From Seiridium cupressi (Eukaryota > Ascomycota > Sordariomycetes > Amphisphaeriales > Sporocadaceae): DNA of 64,000 bases. Below are positions 46,766 to 57,809 of the stretch, piece after piece. Position numbers and translations under genes: made by a program. A model generated the notes under the pieces. It was not told the DNA's origin and made no database searches. It saw only the letters and a program-made list of their open reading frames with translations. Within the stretch, counting starts at the first letter, position 1; the number at the start of each line of letters is the position of its first letter. The stretch is from positions 186,001-250,000 of the forward strand of contig JARVKI010000042.1 in assembly GCA_036674765.1 (NCBI GenBank). The letters are read 5' to 3'.

Positions 46766-49160
46766 ATGGCCATAACGCACAATGCCAGCCGAATTCGGGG
46801 AAAGAGAGTGGAGAATCACGCTGTTACTGCAGCAGAGAAAAGAGCCAAAAGCAAATAGTACACAGACATCTACCAAACCCGAGAAGTAGATGATCGTCCA
46901 TTTATCGCTGGCGCAACCGCAAAAGTCCGTAACAAAATATGGGAAAATTAGCTACAGTAAGCTTGCAGACCAACGTTTGTTTTGACAATACATGCTAACA
47001 TTCATAATCACTATCTCTAGGCAATGTAAAGATACTGAGACAGATAATATATCGGCATGGACCACGTTTCTCGAACATCCACAATCACCTCAAGGCCAGG
47101 CGCCTTTCCGAGCATTCCTCTATACTTATATCGAGTCATCTATTCGAAAGGTACTGGTCCTGGGGGCCAAAAGAGCACGCATATATGCGATCTGTCGATA
47201 TAGCCTCACTATGCAGGAGACGTAGCGTCGCCTTATAACCGGCGCTGATCAGAATGTAATAAAAGTGCTGAGACGAGAATGTCCGCATAAGGCTGCGAAA
47301 TAGCGTCTAAGGTAGATAAGCAAGAATAAAGGGAATAAAGAAGGCCCTGCCTATCTGGTTATACAGGTTCGTGCTCAAAATATATGATAACAATACTTAA
47401 AGTGTTCCATAATTATTGATATTACAATTGGGTCTAGACAATGGATATTTAAGGAGCTCGCACCGGAGCTTGGTCTCTTAACGGACCCTTCATACCGAAA
47501 GATCGAGATGACAGCCACTGATGTTGAAGCCATTCTTACCACCTTCTGGTCTAAAAGCCATAAGATCCCTTGCAAGCCCGACACAAGATTGGATTTTCAC
47601 GCATTCATACTTCTCCAGGCCATCGGCGGTTTTAAACGTCGCATAGTGCTCCAAGTTCGATACAATACGATGAGATTCAGATAACAGTCGTCCGTAATCC
47701 CGAAAACCGAACGCGGCGTAAAATCGTCATGACATTCACCATCAAAAAGAACAAGATTAAAAAATTAGCTAAGATAACACGGCTACGTAATAATAAATAA
47801 TAAGTATTATAACATATATTTTTAACGAGAAAGTTCTAATTAGTGTTAATATCGGATCTTTTATTATTATCGTTTTATACTGTATATTCTGTTTTAAAAG
47901 CCTGCTTTTGCTAAGGGCGATCCAGAAAAATTCCTTTTAAGCTAGATATAAGACTATTAACGAAACCTTCGACCAGCCGGACTTGGAACAAGCTAATTCT
48001 ATGCCCTTAAACTGGAAATCTGGCCCTAACTCCAAAGTAATAAGTTCTTTGTCTTTAAGTATTATTAATAGATTATAGTATATAACACTCCTAATAGCTG
48101 GTGCTCGGGAATTAGCTCGGCTTTACAGCCTTCGTGTTGGTGCCGGAGCCCGGATGGATGGTAAGTGTTCATCTGCTGATTGTGCAGACCCGCATTCCAG
48201 AACAAAAACATCTATGCATGCGTGAATCGAGTATTTTGGCTAAATCGTTCTTCTCTTCAGGTATAATCTCGAATACCCTTAGAAACTACGTCATATCGCA
48301 TAGCACTAATGTGTTTAAGTCAAGCTGTCAAAGTCATTAAGTCCGCGAAAGCTTAATAAATCTAGGATTCAATAATCGGGCTAGCAAATATAACTCCTTA
48401 TTTAACAGGTTACGTACATCATTAAATTAGGATTATAATACACCGACCAATATCTCCGAGGAAGACAAGCTAAAATTCGAGGGTCGCAATAATATTCACA
48501 CTCTTCGGGAAGCTATCACAACAGCCAATAATCAGAGCGAAAAAACCAAAGCTCGTGCAAGCCTCAAATCAACTCTTGCAACTTTAGAGAGACTACGAAT
48601 CGAAGAGCTTAGAGCTGAGTATTTCAAGCGCGTCGATATTATGCGCGCGAAGGGTCGGTCAACTGCTGCTTTTCAACTCCTCGGTTCAGAGCCCAAACAC
48701 GTTCAATCAGCGGCTGCAGCTGTGGTTACCGGCCTTCTCAAACCCTCATGTCATCGAAATGCCGATCAAGATCTAACGACCAGGCAGTATATGAAAGCTC
48801 TCTTAGCATTTCTGACTGGATCACCCAGTCGAAATATGAAGGCTGGAATTGACGCCGGAGAAAGCGATGCTGACGTTGACATCAAGTCTCGATGTTTGCT
48901 ATGCAAGAAGCCGCCTTGTGACCGGAGCGCACTCACGAGACATTACAGGCAACATATGGAAGTTTTTGATCAGCCGTTCTTATGCCCGGACTGCGGCTGT
49001 TATTCAACCACAGAGGTCGGCGAAGCAGGGAGAAAAGAATAGAGCAACCATATCGAGCGAGTCCATGGTCGTCATAATGCACCCAACTGGTCAAGGACCA
49101 AGGATTTAGATAGGGTCGGCTGCTTGGTCTGTCCCTCAATACCTGCGACTAACGCCATCG
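46766..49160 (+). pseudogene. DUF3435/FluG-domain protein with C-terminal zinc finger, relic
   Basis: Decayed copy of a large fungal family annotated as FluG-domain, C2H2-finger or DUF3435 protein, related to tyrosine recombinases. Pieces occur in the right order in shifting frames: MAITHNASRIRGKRVENHA (46766), SAWTTFLEHPQSP, then 47442-47684 with FKELAPELGLL, TATDVEAILTTFW and LDFHAFILLQAIGGFKRR, next TVVRNPENRTRRKIVMTFTI, then an AT-rich, stop-riddled part (47760-48430) with RYKTINETFDQPDL, then a long open stretch from about 48440 to 49042 (IEELRAEYFKRVDIMRAKGR), a finger CLLC...LTRHYRQH and PFLCPDCGC, and finally HIERVHGRHNAPNWSRTKD in another frame. Many stops and frameshifts preclude function. 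The relationship to Starship captain recombinases is by family only. Confidence 0.6.
47740..48130. other. AT-rich mutated patch inside the DUF3435 relic
   Basis: Strongly AT-rich compared with both flanks and full of TAA/TAG in all frames. This is the signature expected of repeat-induced point mutation or long neutral decay of a repeated element. Confidence 0.5.
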
Positions 49161-49573
49161 TAGGCCATATCGATCGACATAATAGCTCTAGCAAACAAGT
49201 TAGGCCGTTACCTTACGTTAAATGCGCCCGACAAAATATACCTAATATTATACTCACAAATTTATAGTCGCTACTTGAACACCATTACAATGTTCACATA
49301 CCTTCAGCCCGCTTTTGTGGATTATATGGGTATATCTGCTTAAATACAAGTGGACTAACCAGGCATTTCACTTTCACGCATGCAAAAATTCCCGCCCAAT
49401 CGTTCCCATATCCTGCCTATCTTAACGTTAGAGGCATGGCAGTTGAGGTTAATAGTATCGGTGCTTGGCAATCGCATGTGTCATTCCATTACCCTAAATG
49501 GAACTCATTTTTTACCAAACCAGGATGTGCGAAATCTTTTGAAACCAACAAGGACGGAACATAATTAGCAGCA
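49161..49573. other. Intergenic region
   Basis: About 400 bases between the DUF3435 relic and the chromodomain-like gene. No gene is seen. Confidence 0.45.
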
Positions 49574-50323
49574 ATGTCTCTGAATTCACACAAACGTCCG
49601 CGTGAAGACCCTGAGGAATACATTGACGAACCTAGTGATTCGGAAGACTTTGATGGTGCCAAGTTGAACACGATTCCAGCTACGTTTGGAAGTGCTGCAG
49701 AATCAAAGACTCCGACAGAAAACAACGATCTAGTCATGATTGCAGCCGGGAATGTCCAAGAGAACAATGAGTCCAGCTTCATTACTTTGAGGGGTAGCGT
49801 GGAATATCCCGGGCACAACCCAAACCATTTGCCTGCGAGATGTGAGAGTACGCCTCATTTACTAAGCGACTTGAACGTGGAAACAATGCGTGATTACATT
49901 GGTCCAGCCTTGCAATCCTATACAGCACAAGGTAACCCAGGCAGCATCTATCCCCTTAATCTCACCTGCGATGATTCAAGAACGGATGCTGAGCTCGATC
50001 CTAATCGAGAAAAAGGCGCAGCTGCAGAAGGAACCAGCGACCAAGAGTATTCCGTTGACTGCATCCTTGAAAGGTGGAAGAAGGATCAATTCTTGCTAAG
50101 ATGGCTTATCGGCGGCACAACTTCTTGGGTTGCGCGCGATGACATAAACGATGAGCTCGTTAAGAATTTTGAAGACGAGTACAAAGGATTCAGAAAGGGG
50201 ATCAAAGTATTACATCACAGAAAGGTCCGGCATTCCATCCCAGGCTGCCAGCGCCTATTGATGGTTGCAGTCCGAACCGTTGCCGGGGGCTGGGATGAGA
50301 TGAGTGCAAGGAGTCCAGAGTGA
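49574..50323 (+). CDS. Chromodomain-like protein
   Basis: Single exon of 249 residues from ATG 49574. The first 150 residues are acidic, polar and probably disordered (KRPREDPEEYIDEPSDSEDF). Residues 158-206 read as a chromodomain: EYSVDCILERWKKDQFLLRW with aromatic cage candidates Tyr159 and Trp177, then TTSWVARDDINDELVKNFED, and the EYKGFRKGIKVL tail. Chromodomains bind methylated histone tails; in fungi they also occur in retrotransposon integrases, but no integrase or RT sequence is nearby. The last 30 residues look unlike the rest and could be out of frame. The position next to a DUF3435 relic leaves open that it was part of a mobile element's cargo. Confidence 0.55.
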   Translation: MSLNSHKRPREDPEEYIDEPSDSEDFDGAKLNTIPATFGSAAESKTPTENNDLVMIAAGNVQENNESSFITLRGSVEYPGHNPNHLPARCESTPHLLSDLNVETMRDYIGPALQSYTAQGNPGSIYPLNLTCDDSRTDAELDPNREKGAAAEGTSDQEYSVDCILERWKKDQFLLRWLIGGTTSWVARDDINDELVKNFEDEYKGFRKGIKVLHHRKVRHSIPGCQRLLMVAVRTVAGGWDEMSARSPE

Positions 50324-50593
50324 ATGCCAGATCTGTGCCGTCATTGAGGGGTTTGTGCCGGATCTGCACATCTATCTAGGTTTCCCGAGAGAACGTGGGT
50401 TTCAGTTGTGCAATCGGCTTTTGCATGAATATATACTACGGCAAGTTATACGCATACACGCCTGAAGTTCTACCAAGTGCCCATCGAGCAACGGGAAATG
50501 GTTAAAGATTTAACGGCTAAAAGTAAATAACCCTACGCTAGCTAAAACGGTCTTCGAAACCTTTAAACAGTTATATCAGAACGAACCTGCTAC

Positions 50594-51091
50594 CTACACG
50601 TCCCATGTACAGATGAGTTGCAACGCCCCCCTACGATTAGAAGCGACGATATCTTGGCAGTTATAAGTATCCGAATGGTCTTGACGACATTTTCCTGCTC
50701 GGATGTTATGGACGTTGACGAAAGTGTTGTCACGGTCGTTATAATATGCTAAGCAAAGGAGTCAGCGGTGAGGGTCTAGCAGCAGACGGGTTAGGAAAAA
50801 TCGGGATTGATAGTGACTTACTATAGTGACCCCATGTCCCAGCATCGCTCTTATCATACCATTCAAATTGTGTGATTTGGTCATCTGAATTCGGGTCCAG
50901 AGGTACGGTACACCCTACGCATCTGGCAGAAGAAGCGGCCACCTCGGTCACATCTCCTGTCTCTAAGAATAGAGCCAACGGAACGTCGGCGCAAGCTACC
51001 GGCCCTTTATAAAAAGCGTAATAGTCGTCTATATCTGCGCCTGTATCGGACCCCACATTCTGCTGGGTCTCAGCATAGATGTGAAGATTGA
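50594..51091 (-). pseudogene. Small cysteine-containing protein without a visible start
   Basis: Two exons are clear: about 51091-50822 and 50748-50594, joined by a GTAAGT...TAG intron in phase to about 140 residues. The protein has five to six cysteines (VACADV, RCVGCTV, KCRQD, NCQD, LICTW), typical of small secreted fungal proteins, and ends ALQLICTWDV. Upstream the frame reaches a TAA just before 51091 and no ATG or signal peptide is found, so either a first exon is missed or the 5' end is lost. I do not recognise the family. Confidence 0.45.
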
Positions 51092-51609
51092 AGCGCTTAT
51101 ATCCAATTTAGACACACGTCCCTAGAGTATCGAATGAAGTGATTAAAATGGGGTTACGGGTATGGTTCAGAAATCCGTTTTGAAAACGGCAAAGTGTTAT
51201 TTCTAGCGCGCACCGTTTCTAACGAAGATATGTGGGGCCACGTTCTACGCTAAGACTAATTCGGCGCTGAACTCAGCATGAGGTCTGCCATTTTCTGATC
51301 CCAAAGTCTCCAGTCCTGGACATCGCCATGCCGAAAAGCGCCATCTATATGCAATATGAGCCCTTTGAGACAATCGGTGTAAGTTTGACCAACTGTATTA
51401 CAAGGGAATGTCACCGGACACCTCGACTGTGACTACATGTATGCAATTGCATCTGCTCTACTACGGCCAATATAATACATGATTTCTGGCTTAGCTCTGC
51501 GAGTCTCGCATATCAGTTGTTGGACTATCCTTGCAAGCGCCTGATCGATTGGAGACTTTCGACTCCGTTGTATACTCCGGTCCAGGAACATTGAGCCGCT
51601 TTTGTTACG
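51092..51609. other. Intergenic region
   Basis: About 500 bases between the cysteine-containing gene and the carboxypeptidase stop codon. No signal peptide exon for the former was found. Confidence 0.45.
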
Positions 51610-53342
51610 TCATATGGACGAGTCCGTCGTGAAAGGGGTATCATCGCTCATGGAGTCAATTCTCCCTAAAAGGAATTCCAGGTGACGGTAAGATCCCGAA
51701 GGCGAGTAACGTGGGACTTCGTGTCCCGCTCCAAAGACTTCAACGAACGTGAGGCCTCGTTCTGTGATCACTTTTCCAGAGTTCCCCCTTGGTCCGCTGG
51801 AGGCAATGGACGGCTTGGAGTGGGTTGGCACAAAGAAGGTCTCAGATGGCGGTGACGAGAACCCTCTGGCTCCACCCCACTCCATATTTTGGATAGCCAG
51901 CAAGGTTCCGTTCACCGTGACCTGCATGTCTAACGAGCCGTGGACGATGACAGTACGCTTGCTTCGTTCGATCAAGCTCGGGAGCTTTTCCTTCACCGGT
52001 TGCTTGCTACTTATGGTGCTACCGTTCACGGACACACCGTGTTGGTTACACTCTATCCAGTACTTCAGCAACGGTGCATGCAAAGCAACCTTGACATCTT
52101 CACGGTTTAGATATGGCTGATCAAATGCTCTCTTGTCCAGACCATCAACTGAGAATGTTGGGATCGTGAACGAAGGAAGCCCGAGAGAACTCGACAAGTA
52201 GGGACAGTAGTTGGAGATATGCGTCTCGTCGAAACAAGGATTCAAGCGGGTGAGTGCTGCGAGGATATCCCCAGTCAAGTCTTCACAGGCTCTTTCGACA
52301 CCATCATACTCATAAGTCTCTACCGATGGCAGGCCAGAACTCCCGTCCGGGTTTCCAGGATACACTAGATGGGTGCTCCTGTACTCGTCGATCCCACAAG
52401 CGTCTGAGGCATAACGGATCATGTCCATAAATGTGTCGTTGAGGTTTAAAAACAAGTTCCAATAGTCCACATAAGGCACAATGTCGAAATCCTGCTGGAT
52501 TTGATGGTCGGCGATCAAGGAATCGATGAACATGGTTGACTGCAGATTGTAGTACGTTGTGTCGTTCGTATCTAGCATAGCGGTGCCAATATAGGAAATG
52601 TAGCGCCCCGCATAGCTCTCGCCAGCAAGATATACATCAGCCCCGTGTAGGTCGAAGGTGTCCACGAAGTTCTTCCAGAATCCGAGGAACTGATCGGCCA
52701 ACTCTTCCTGCGTCGAGATTGTGGGCGTGCCAGTGGAATAGCCAGTACGCACTGGTTGATCAATCCACATCACGTTGGTCAAGTTCGTCCATGCCCAAGG
52801 GTTGCGTACCGGAGCTGTGGTACCATCCTGCCAAAGGAATGGCCCGTTCTCGTAGAACATTCCGATACAGCTGGTGCATCCTGCAGTGAGAGTTCGCATT
52901 AGCCATCTGACGTTATATTGGCATGTTCGAGAAGCACCTACCAGGACCACCATTAAAGAAGACCAAAACCTCCTTGGTGGGAGTGGGGTTGGCTGATGGG
53001 ACAAACCAGAACCACAACCTGTTCTCGTCAGTTGCATTAGGAGAGATGGGCAGAAGCCCGGCGTATGATTCCCCAATGTCGAAGGTAAATTCTGGCAGCG
53101 ATGCGCCATCTACTAGGAACTCTGTTTTTTTTTGAGTTAGCAAGTGATCAAACGAGAATAAGGAATGCCCTACGCTGCGTCGAATTGGTTAGAAAGAGCG
53201 GTGGCGCCTTTCCGTCCCTATTCTGAATTCCATTTCCGGAGTGCCGTGCATCGTTTCCTCCGTTGTTGACAGCATTGCCAGACGCATATCCGGCCGCGGT
53301 CGCGAGCGACGCCAGTTCGATTAATACCAGGGTTAGTATCAT
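51610..53342 (-). CDS. Serine carboxypeptidase (S10 family), secreted
   Basis: Secreted or vacuolar exopeptidase that removes C-terminal residues at acid pH. Three exons (53342-53174, 53121-52942, 52880-51610) with GTAGGG and GTAGGT donors and CAG acceptors join in phase to 539 residues, normal for S10. Start chosen at the methionine opening the signal peptide MILTLVLIELASLATAAG. The domain starts with FTFDIGESYAGLLPI. The substrate-binding NGGPGC motif spans the second intron. Catalytic residues are Ser205 in GESYAGR, Asp in VHGSLDMQV and His in GAGHEVPRYSP. The usual WIDQPVGTGFS loop reads WIDQPVRTGYS, an unusual Gly-to-Arg change close to the active site. Several N-glycosylation sequons. 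No lesion. Confidence 0.93.
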
Positions 53343-54598
53343 GTTGAGCAACGGTCCTGCGGCTTGCTCTGTTGTTCGGTGTGCAACACGTTTGAGCGAG
53401 AACCACAACTCGAAACGATCGCCAAGGACCTATGGGCCTCTGGCCAAGTCATTGCCCTAGATATATTCGAGGTCGGCTGAGAAATTTGCTTTGAAGCTAG
53501 AATGTGTGGCTTTCTGTAAACGGAAACTCGTTTTCTGGGGAAATATGCGACTGATTGCCATGTTGCAGCTCCGCAATCTTAGATCCTCGTTTCCTGCCTT
53601 ATTCGGACCACGATCCGCTAAATTCTTGGGATATGGTTCATCGAACACAGCAATTCATCTATACTAACCAATGAAACGTATTTGCGGATCGGTAGTTGGA
53701 AAATTCACGCTGGTTTTATAGCGAAGCAATCTATAGTCGGTTTTACTCAATTGTTGCGCACCATCATTCCAGGTTAAGGTCGACCTTAGAGTTCTGCTTG
53801 ATACGCGTCACAACATCGCGACCACTCGAAAGCGGCCCAATAAAGGAGGCAGCGCGTCTCTCGTGGCCCGAATGAGCTCTGCGTGCGGGAATCTGTGTCT
53901 TGTTATTCGCCTTTGATGAAGGGAAGATTCCATGTCAAAGACACGTGGTAGAGTCGATCATTAGTTGTCTACGGTGATGTCCTGCCTAAAGACGATCCTT
54001 CATGGTCCCTGCGCCCCGTGCGCAGCAATTTGGCGTTTGGCGCTCTGATCTAGGCTGCGAAAAGCACATGATTGATGTTGCAGCGCTAGTCGAGTGGCAA
54101 GCGTGCTAAACTTTCCCCTATGATGATTAGATTGTTACACAGCCTGAATTAAGCCATGATTTCAGAAAAAATTGGTTCGATTACCTGAGGGGCTTAATTT
54201 TTGGCCGATCTGTGGCACGCCAATTTGCTGGTTCTCTCGATTTCTTACACTCTTACCTCTCCAAGAGCACCGGAGCAATTCAACCCAGCGCCTGAATTCT
54301 GGATTGAACAGCTAAGTTTCATTTGGTCTTAGCGGGCGCACTTGGATTGCTGCTCACACGTAATTGACAACGTGCAGCAGCGCACTGCCTTAGCTCACAG
54401 CGAGCCCCAGTTGTGCGAACAAAGACAACACATTGGAATTTGAATGCAGTCGAGCTTCCACCGCGTTACCGCCATTGTCGAGAAGGGATGTATGATTAGA
54501 GCAAGTGTCCTGTTATCCTCCTGGGTATATGTAGGCCTCCCTGGGTGGGGGTTAACCTCGGCCTACCTAGGTAATTAATCCCCTGGTTTTACTGCTTC
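53343..54598. other. Intergenic region
   Basis: Carboxypeptidase promoter and about 1 kb of unassigned sequence. No gene is seen. Confidence 0.45.
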
Positions 54599-54600
54599 AG

Positions 54601-54838
54601 CGGTCGCATCCTAACAACCCCCGTGGCACCAACGCAAGCGCCTAACTGAGACAGTATACTTATCGCCGTTGATTTCGACGGCTTCGACGGCATGCAGATC
54701 AATTACAACTCCATCAACTATGTGGGACGCGCTCGCCCAACCCATGTGGCTGCCAGATCGAATGGCAAAGCTGAGGCTTTCATATTCAATTAAAAACTGG
54801 CCCTTTCGGGATGCATTACAAAGAATAGCCCCCGGCTT
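54601..54838 (-). pseudogene. FAD-linked oxidase (PCMH-type) fragment
   Basis: The minus-strand frame reads LSFAIRSGSHMGWASASHIV, then GVVIDLHAVEAVEING and KYTVSVR, closely resembling the FAD-binding PCMH domain of fungal berberine-bridge-type oxidases (usual form FAIRSGGHMxWAGAxNIDGG). The rest of the gene is absent: the HET gene begins immediately upstream and unrelated sequence follows. It is a short leftover of an oxidase gene. Confidence 0.6.
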
Positions 54839-54839
54839 G

Positions 54840-57809
54840 TTAAATAAGCTTAACAAACATCTTCTCGGGACAGGCCGCCGAGAAAGCGCAGTAACTGATT
54901 TTCCCCGCTCCAATCCTCTGCGACATTCCTTTTCTCGTCATCAAAACCAATACATCATAAACGTCACATATCGCCATCGCATTGAACCTCGCGTAGTCCC
55001 AGTGGGGGTCGCCGTCCTCATTCTGAGGCCTTGTCGACGGTTCCACTGTCTCCTGGGGCCCAGGTACATTCAACTTGCTGGGGCCGGATTTCCACTCCTC
55101 GTCCAAGACAATGGCCTGGACCTCGCGTGGTTCCAAACCCCAGTAGGCGTCCCATCCTGGCGGTGGTGGCGGGACGTGCGGTAGGCTTCCGCGAGTGATG
55201 GCAGCTAGATGGTACTTGCAGTCATCCCCCTCGGCCGGGACCGTCTCGTCGTGCAGAGTCAGGAATCCAGCGCGGTAGCCTTGGTGGTAAACGATTCGCC
55301 GCCACAGTGGGCGGTAGTTGGCGGAGCAGTCCTCGTCATTGATGCCCAGTTGCATGAAACGATCTTCGATCTTCATCTTGAAAGCTGTTTTCTTCATATC
55401 GCATGAGACGATTGAGACGACATGAGCATAGAACATAAGCGCGCCTCCCATGACCGGTCGGAAATCTATCTTCTGGCCCGGGAGATTAACTGGGTAGCTG
55501 AATTTGACTCCCGGATAGTTATCGTGAGAGTAGATGTGGCGGTTACAGTCCTCATCGCGATTCACAACCCAGCCGTCTTGGCCTCTGGTATTCAAGAAAC
55601 GCAGAGAGTAGGGATCCAGCTCTCTCAGTAGCAGCTCAGTCCCGGCGACTTTCTTCTCGTAATCACGTATCTCCTCCTCTGTTTTCTCACTGCCCTCTTT
55701 GAACTTATCGACGAACCATTGTTGGCTCTCCGTGATAAACCGACGTACCACGGGTACCGGATCCCAGAGGATAGAGTTCTTCCACCCTCTCCCGCGATAA
55801 GATACCTGGCCTCGCCATGCAGCCCATGACCAGCTTGGGTAAATTGCCTGGTTGTTTTGAGCCCGTCGCTCCAGAGGGGCTCGGGCGTGCCAAAGCAAAG
55901 CTTGTTCGAATGCAAATGAAGGCAGTCCGAACCAGAACTTGGCGTTTATACCGCGCCCAACGAGTTGCTCCACGCCAGCGAAAGCTTTCACAGCGTCGGA
56001 CTCAAAACTCAGTTTGCGCTTCGTGTAGTCATCCACTGCGCGTCGGTACAAATCCCAGGGTGTCAATTCATCAATACCAGCAAGAGAATCCATGAAATCG
56101 TGGGGCGCATCCACGATGATATCGAACACGGGAACTTTGGATGTGGACATCAATGACTCAATATCGATCTCCTGCCCTTCAAAAGCCTCGATATCGATCT
56201 CCCTTCCACTCATTATGGTTGCGGCCGCATTCCTTCCTGAGGATCCTTTTTCGGCAAATCGACCTAACGATGGATGTGCCCATATCAAATGCATCAGGTC
56301 TGATTCATTCTGATCCTTGATTGCTGAATGTTTAAATGTCGGGTCGGGGGTTGCGACGGTCTCCTCGAGCATCACGGCAGAATGAACACACTTGAAGGCC
56401 ATTTGCGAACGGGTGAAGTGGACAGACCGCGGCGAAAGCGCCTGTTCTTGGAAGGTCCACGCCCGTGAGCTCCATACTGAGCTTTCAATGTCTAGGATCG
56501 GTTGACGCGGGTCATGGAGACACACAGCTAGCGTCATGCCCTGAACCTCTGCCGCATCCTGTGCGACGGAGCGATGTGCGGTACCCATGCCAGGTAAGCC
56601 CTGGTATGGGTCCGCATGCGCAGAAGCGACGATGGTCAACGTGGCGCCGCCGTAGATTGTGCCCATTTCCAATATGATCTTATCCTTGTCCTCAGGGTCA
56701 TCTTGGAGGATACAGAGAGCGTCAATCCACAAATACCGCAAGCCCGCTTCTCTGGCGGCTTTGATTGCGTCCTTGATAGTCTGAGGGAAAGTAAAGACTT
56801 GCAGTCCGTTCGGCACCTCCATCCTGCCTTTTGTGGCGGTGGTGTACTGCACCTGACTTCCTTTTCCCCAGACATAAGACAAACAGGCATACCGAAACGG
56901 ATATGCCACCTCACGCACACGGAACTCTTCCGTATCAATGACTCGCAATGAGGCTAGGTTTGAGCCAAGGCTTTCCTGAGTGGACTGATGAGTACTCTCG
57001 CATATATGAAGCCATTGCCTCAATTGGTCCATGTCGGCTCGATCCTACTGCACGACCATTCCCCCAAGAGGCTGCTGTGGATTTTCTTCAATTCTTTGCA
57101 CCACGAACCTCTCGGTCGTCGCTTCGGGAAATTCCAGCTCAATCTCAAGTCTGAGTTGATACTCGGGTCCCTCATCAATCGCGTTGATGTAGAAACCGAC
57201 CTTTCTGAAGTCATGGTCCTTCATTCGATCTACATTTCCGTCTTCGATGATTTTCCGCCGCAGTAGCTTACAGAAGGCACATTTTTCTGCTTCCTCTTGC
57301 ATCACTTCCCAAAGACTGTCGAAATCGATACGTGTGGGAATTGAGGGCACACTGTTCCCTGGGAGTCCACGTTGTGTAAACAACACCTCGAAGTTTAGGT
57401 GTCGACATTTCTCGCAGAGATGCCCAGGATCATCCTCAGGAAGAACTTTTGGATTGGGGATGAACCACTCGTCATCCAGCTGTGCGCCGGAACTGCGAGG
57501 TTTCCAATGATGCTCAAAGTAATAATGCTTGTACCGTTGAAACCTTTTGCGGTGCTCTTCTTCAATGGCCTTCGCAACGGTTTGCTGGTCATCTTCGGTG
57601 TCGCTTTGAAGGAGCAGACCAAGACGCTCGAGGTCTCTGTCGGAGAGCATGTCTTTGCTGTACTTCTTCTCCTTACGGGTTCCTTGCAGTGCCTTACTGA
57701 CTTTGGCACCTTCCTGCATAGTGACGTCCAACGAGAAGTCGTGGGATGCATCCGTAGTAGCGGGTAGCTGTTTCGCGATGCAGGCTTCTTGTGAATCGGG
57801 ACAATCCAT
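54840..57809 (-). pseudogene. HET-domain protein with one in-frame TAG
   Basis: Heterokaryon-incompatibility protein, which triggers cell death or growth arrest after fusion with a non-self strain. From ATG 57809, 254 codons lead to a TAG at 57045-57047; the same frame continues for 735 codons to 54840, with an internal ATG at 57032 (730 residues). The N-terminal part has the usual Cys pair (LCEKCRHLNFEVLF, CAFCKLL). The HET domain follows: YACLSYVWG, QTIKDAIKAAREAGLRYLWI, DALCILQDD, MGTIYGGATLTIVAS, and WSSRAWTFQEQALSPR. A C-terminal variable region ends ACPEKMFVKLI. An intron removing the TAG is possible (TAG could be an acceptor) but no strong donor is seen. The downstream ATG could still express the whole HET domain. 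Confidence 0.82.
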
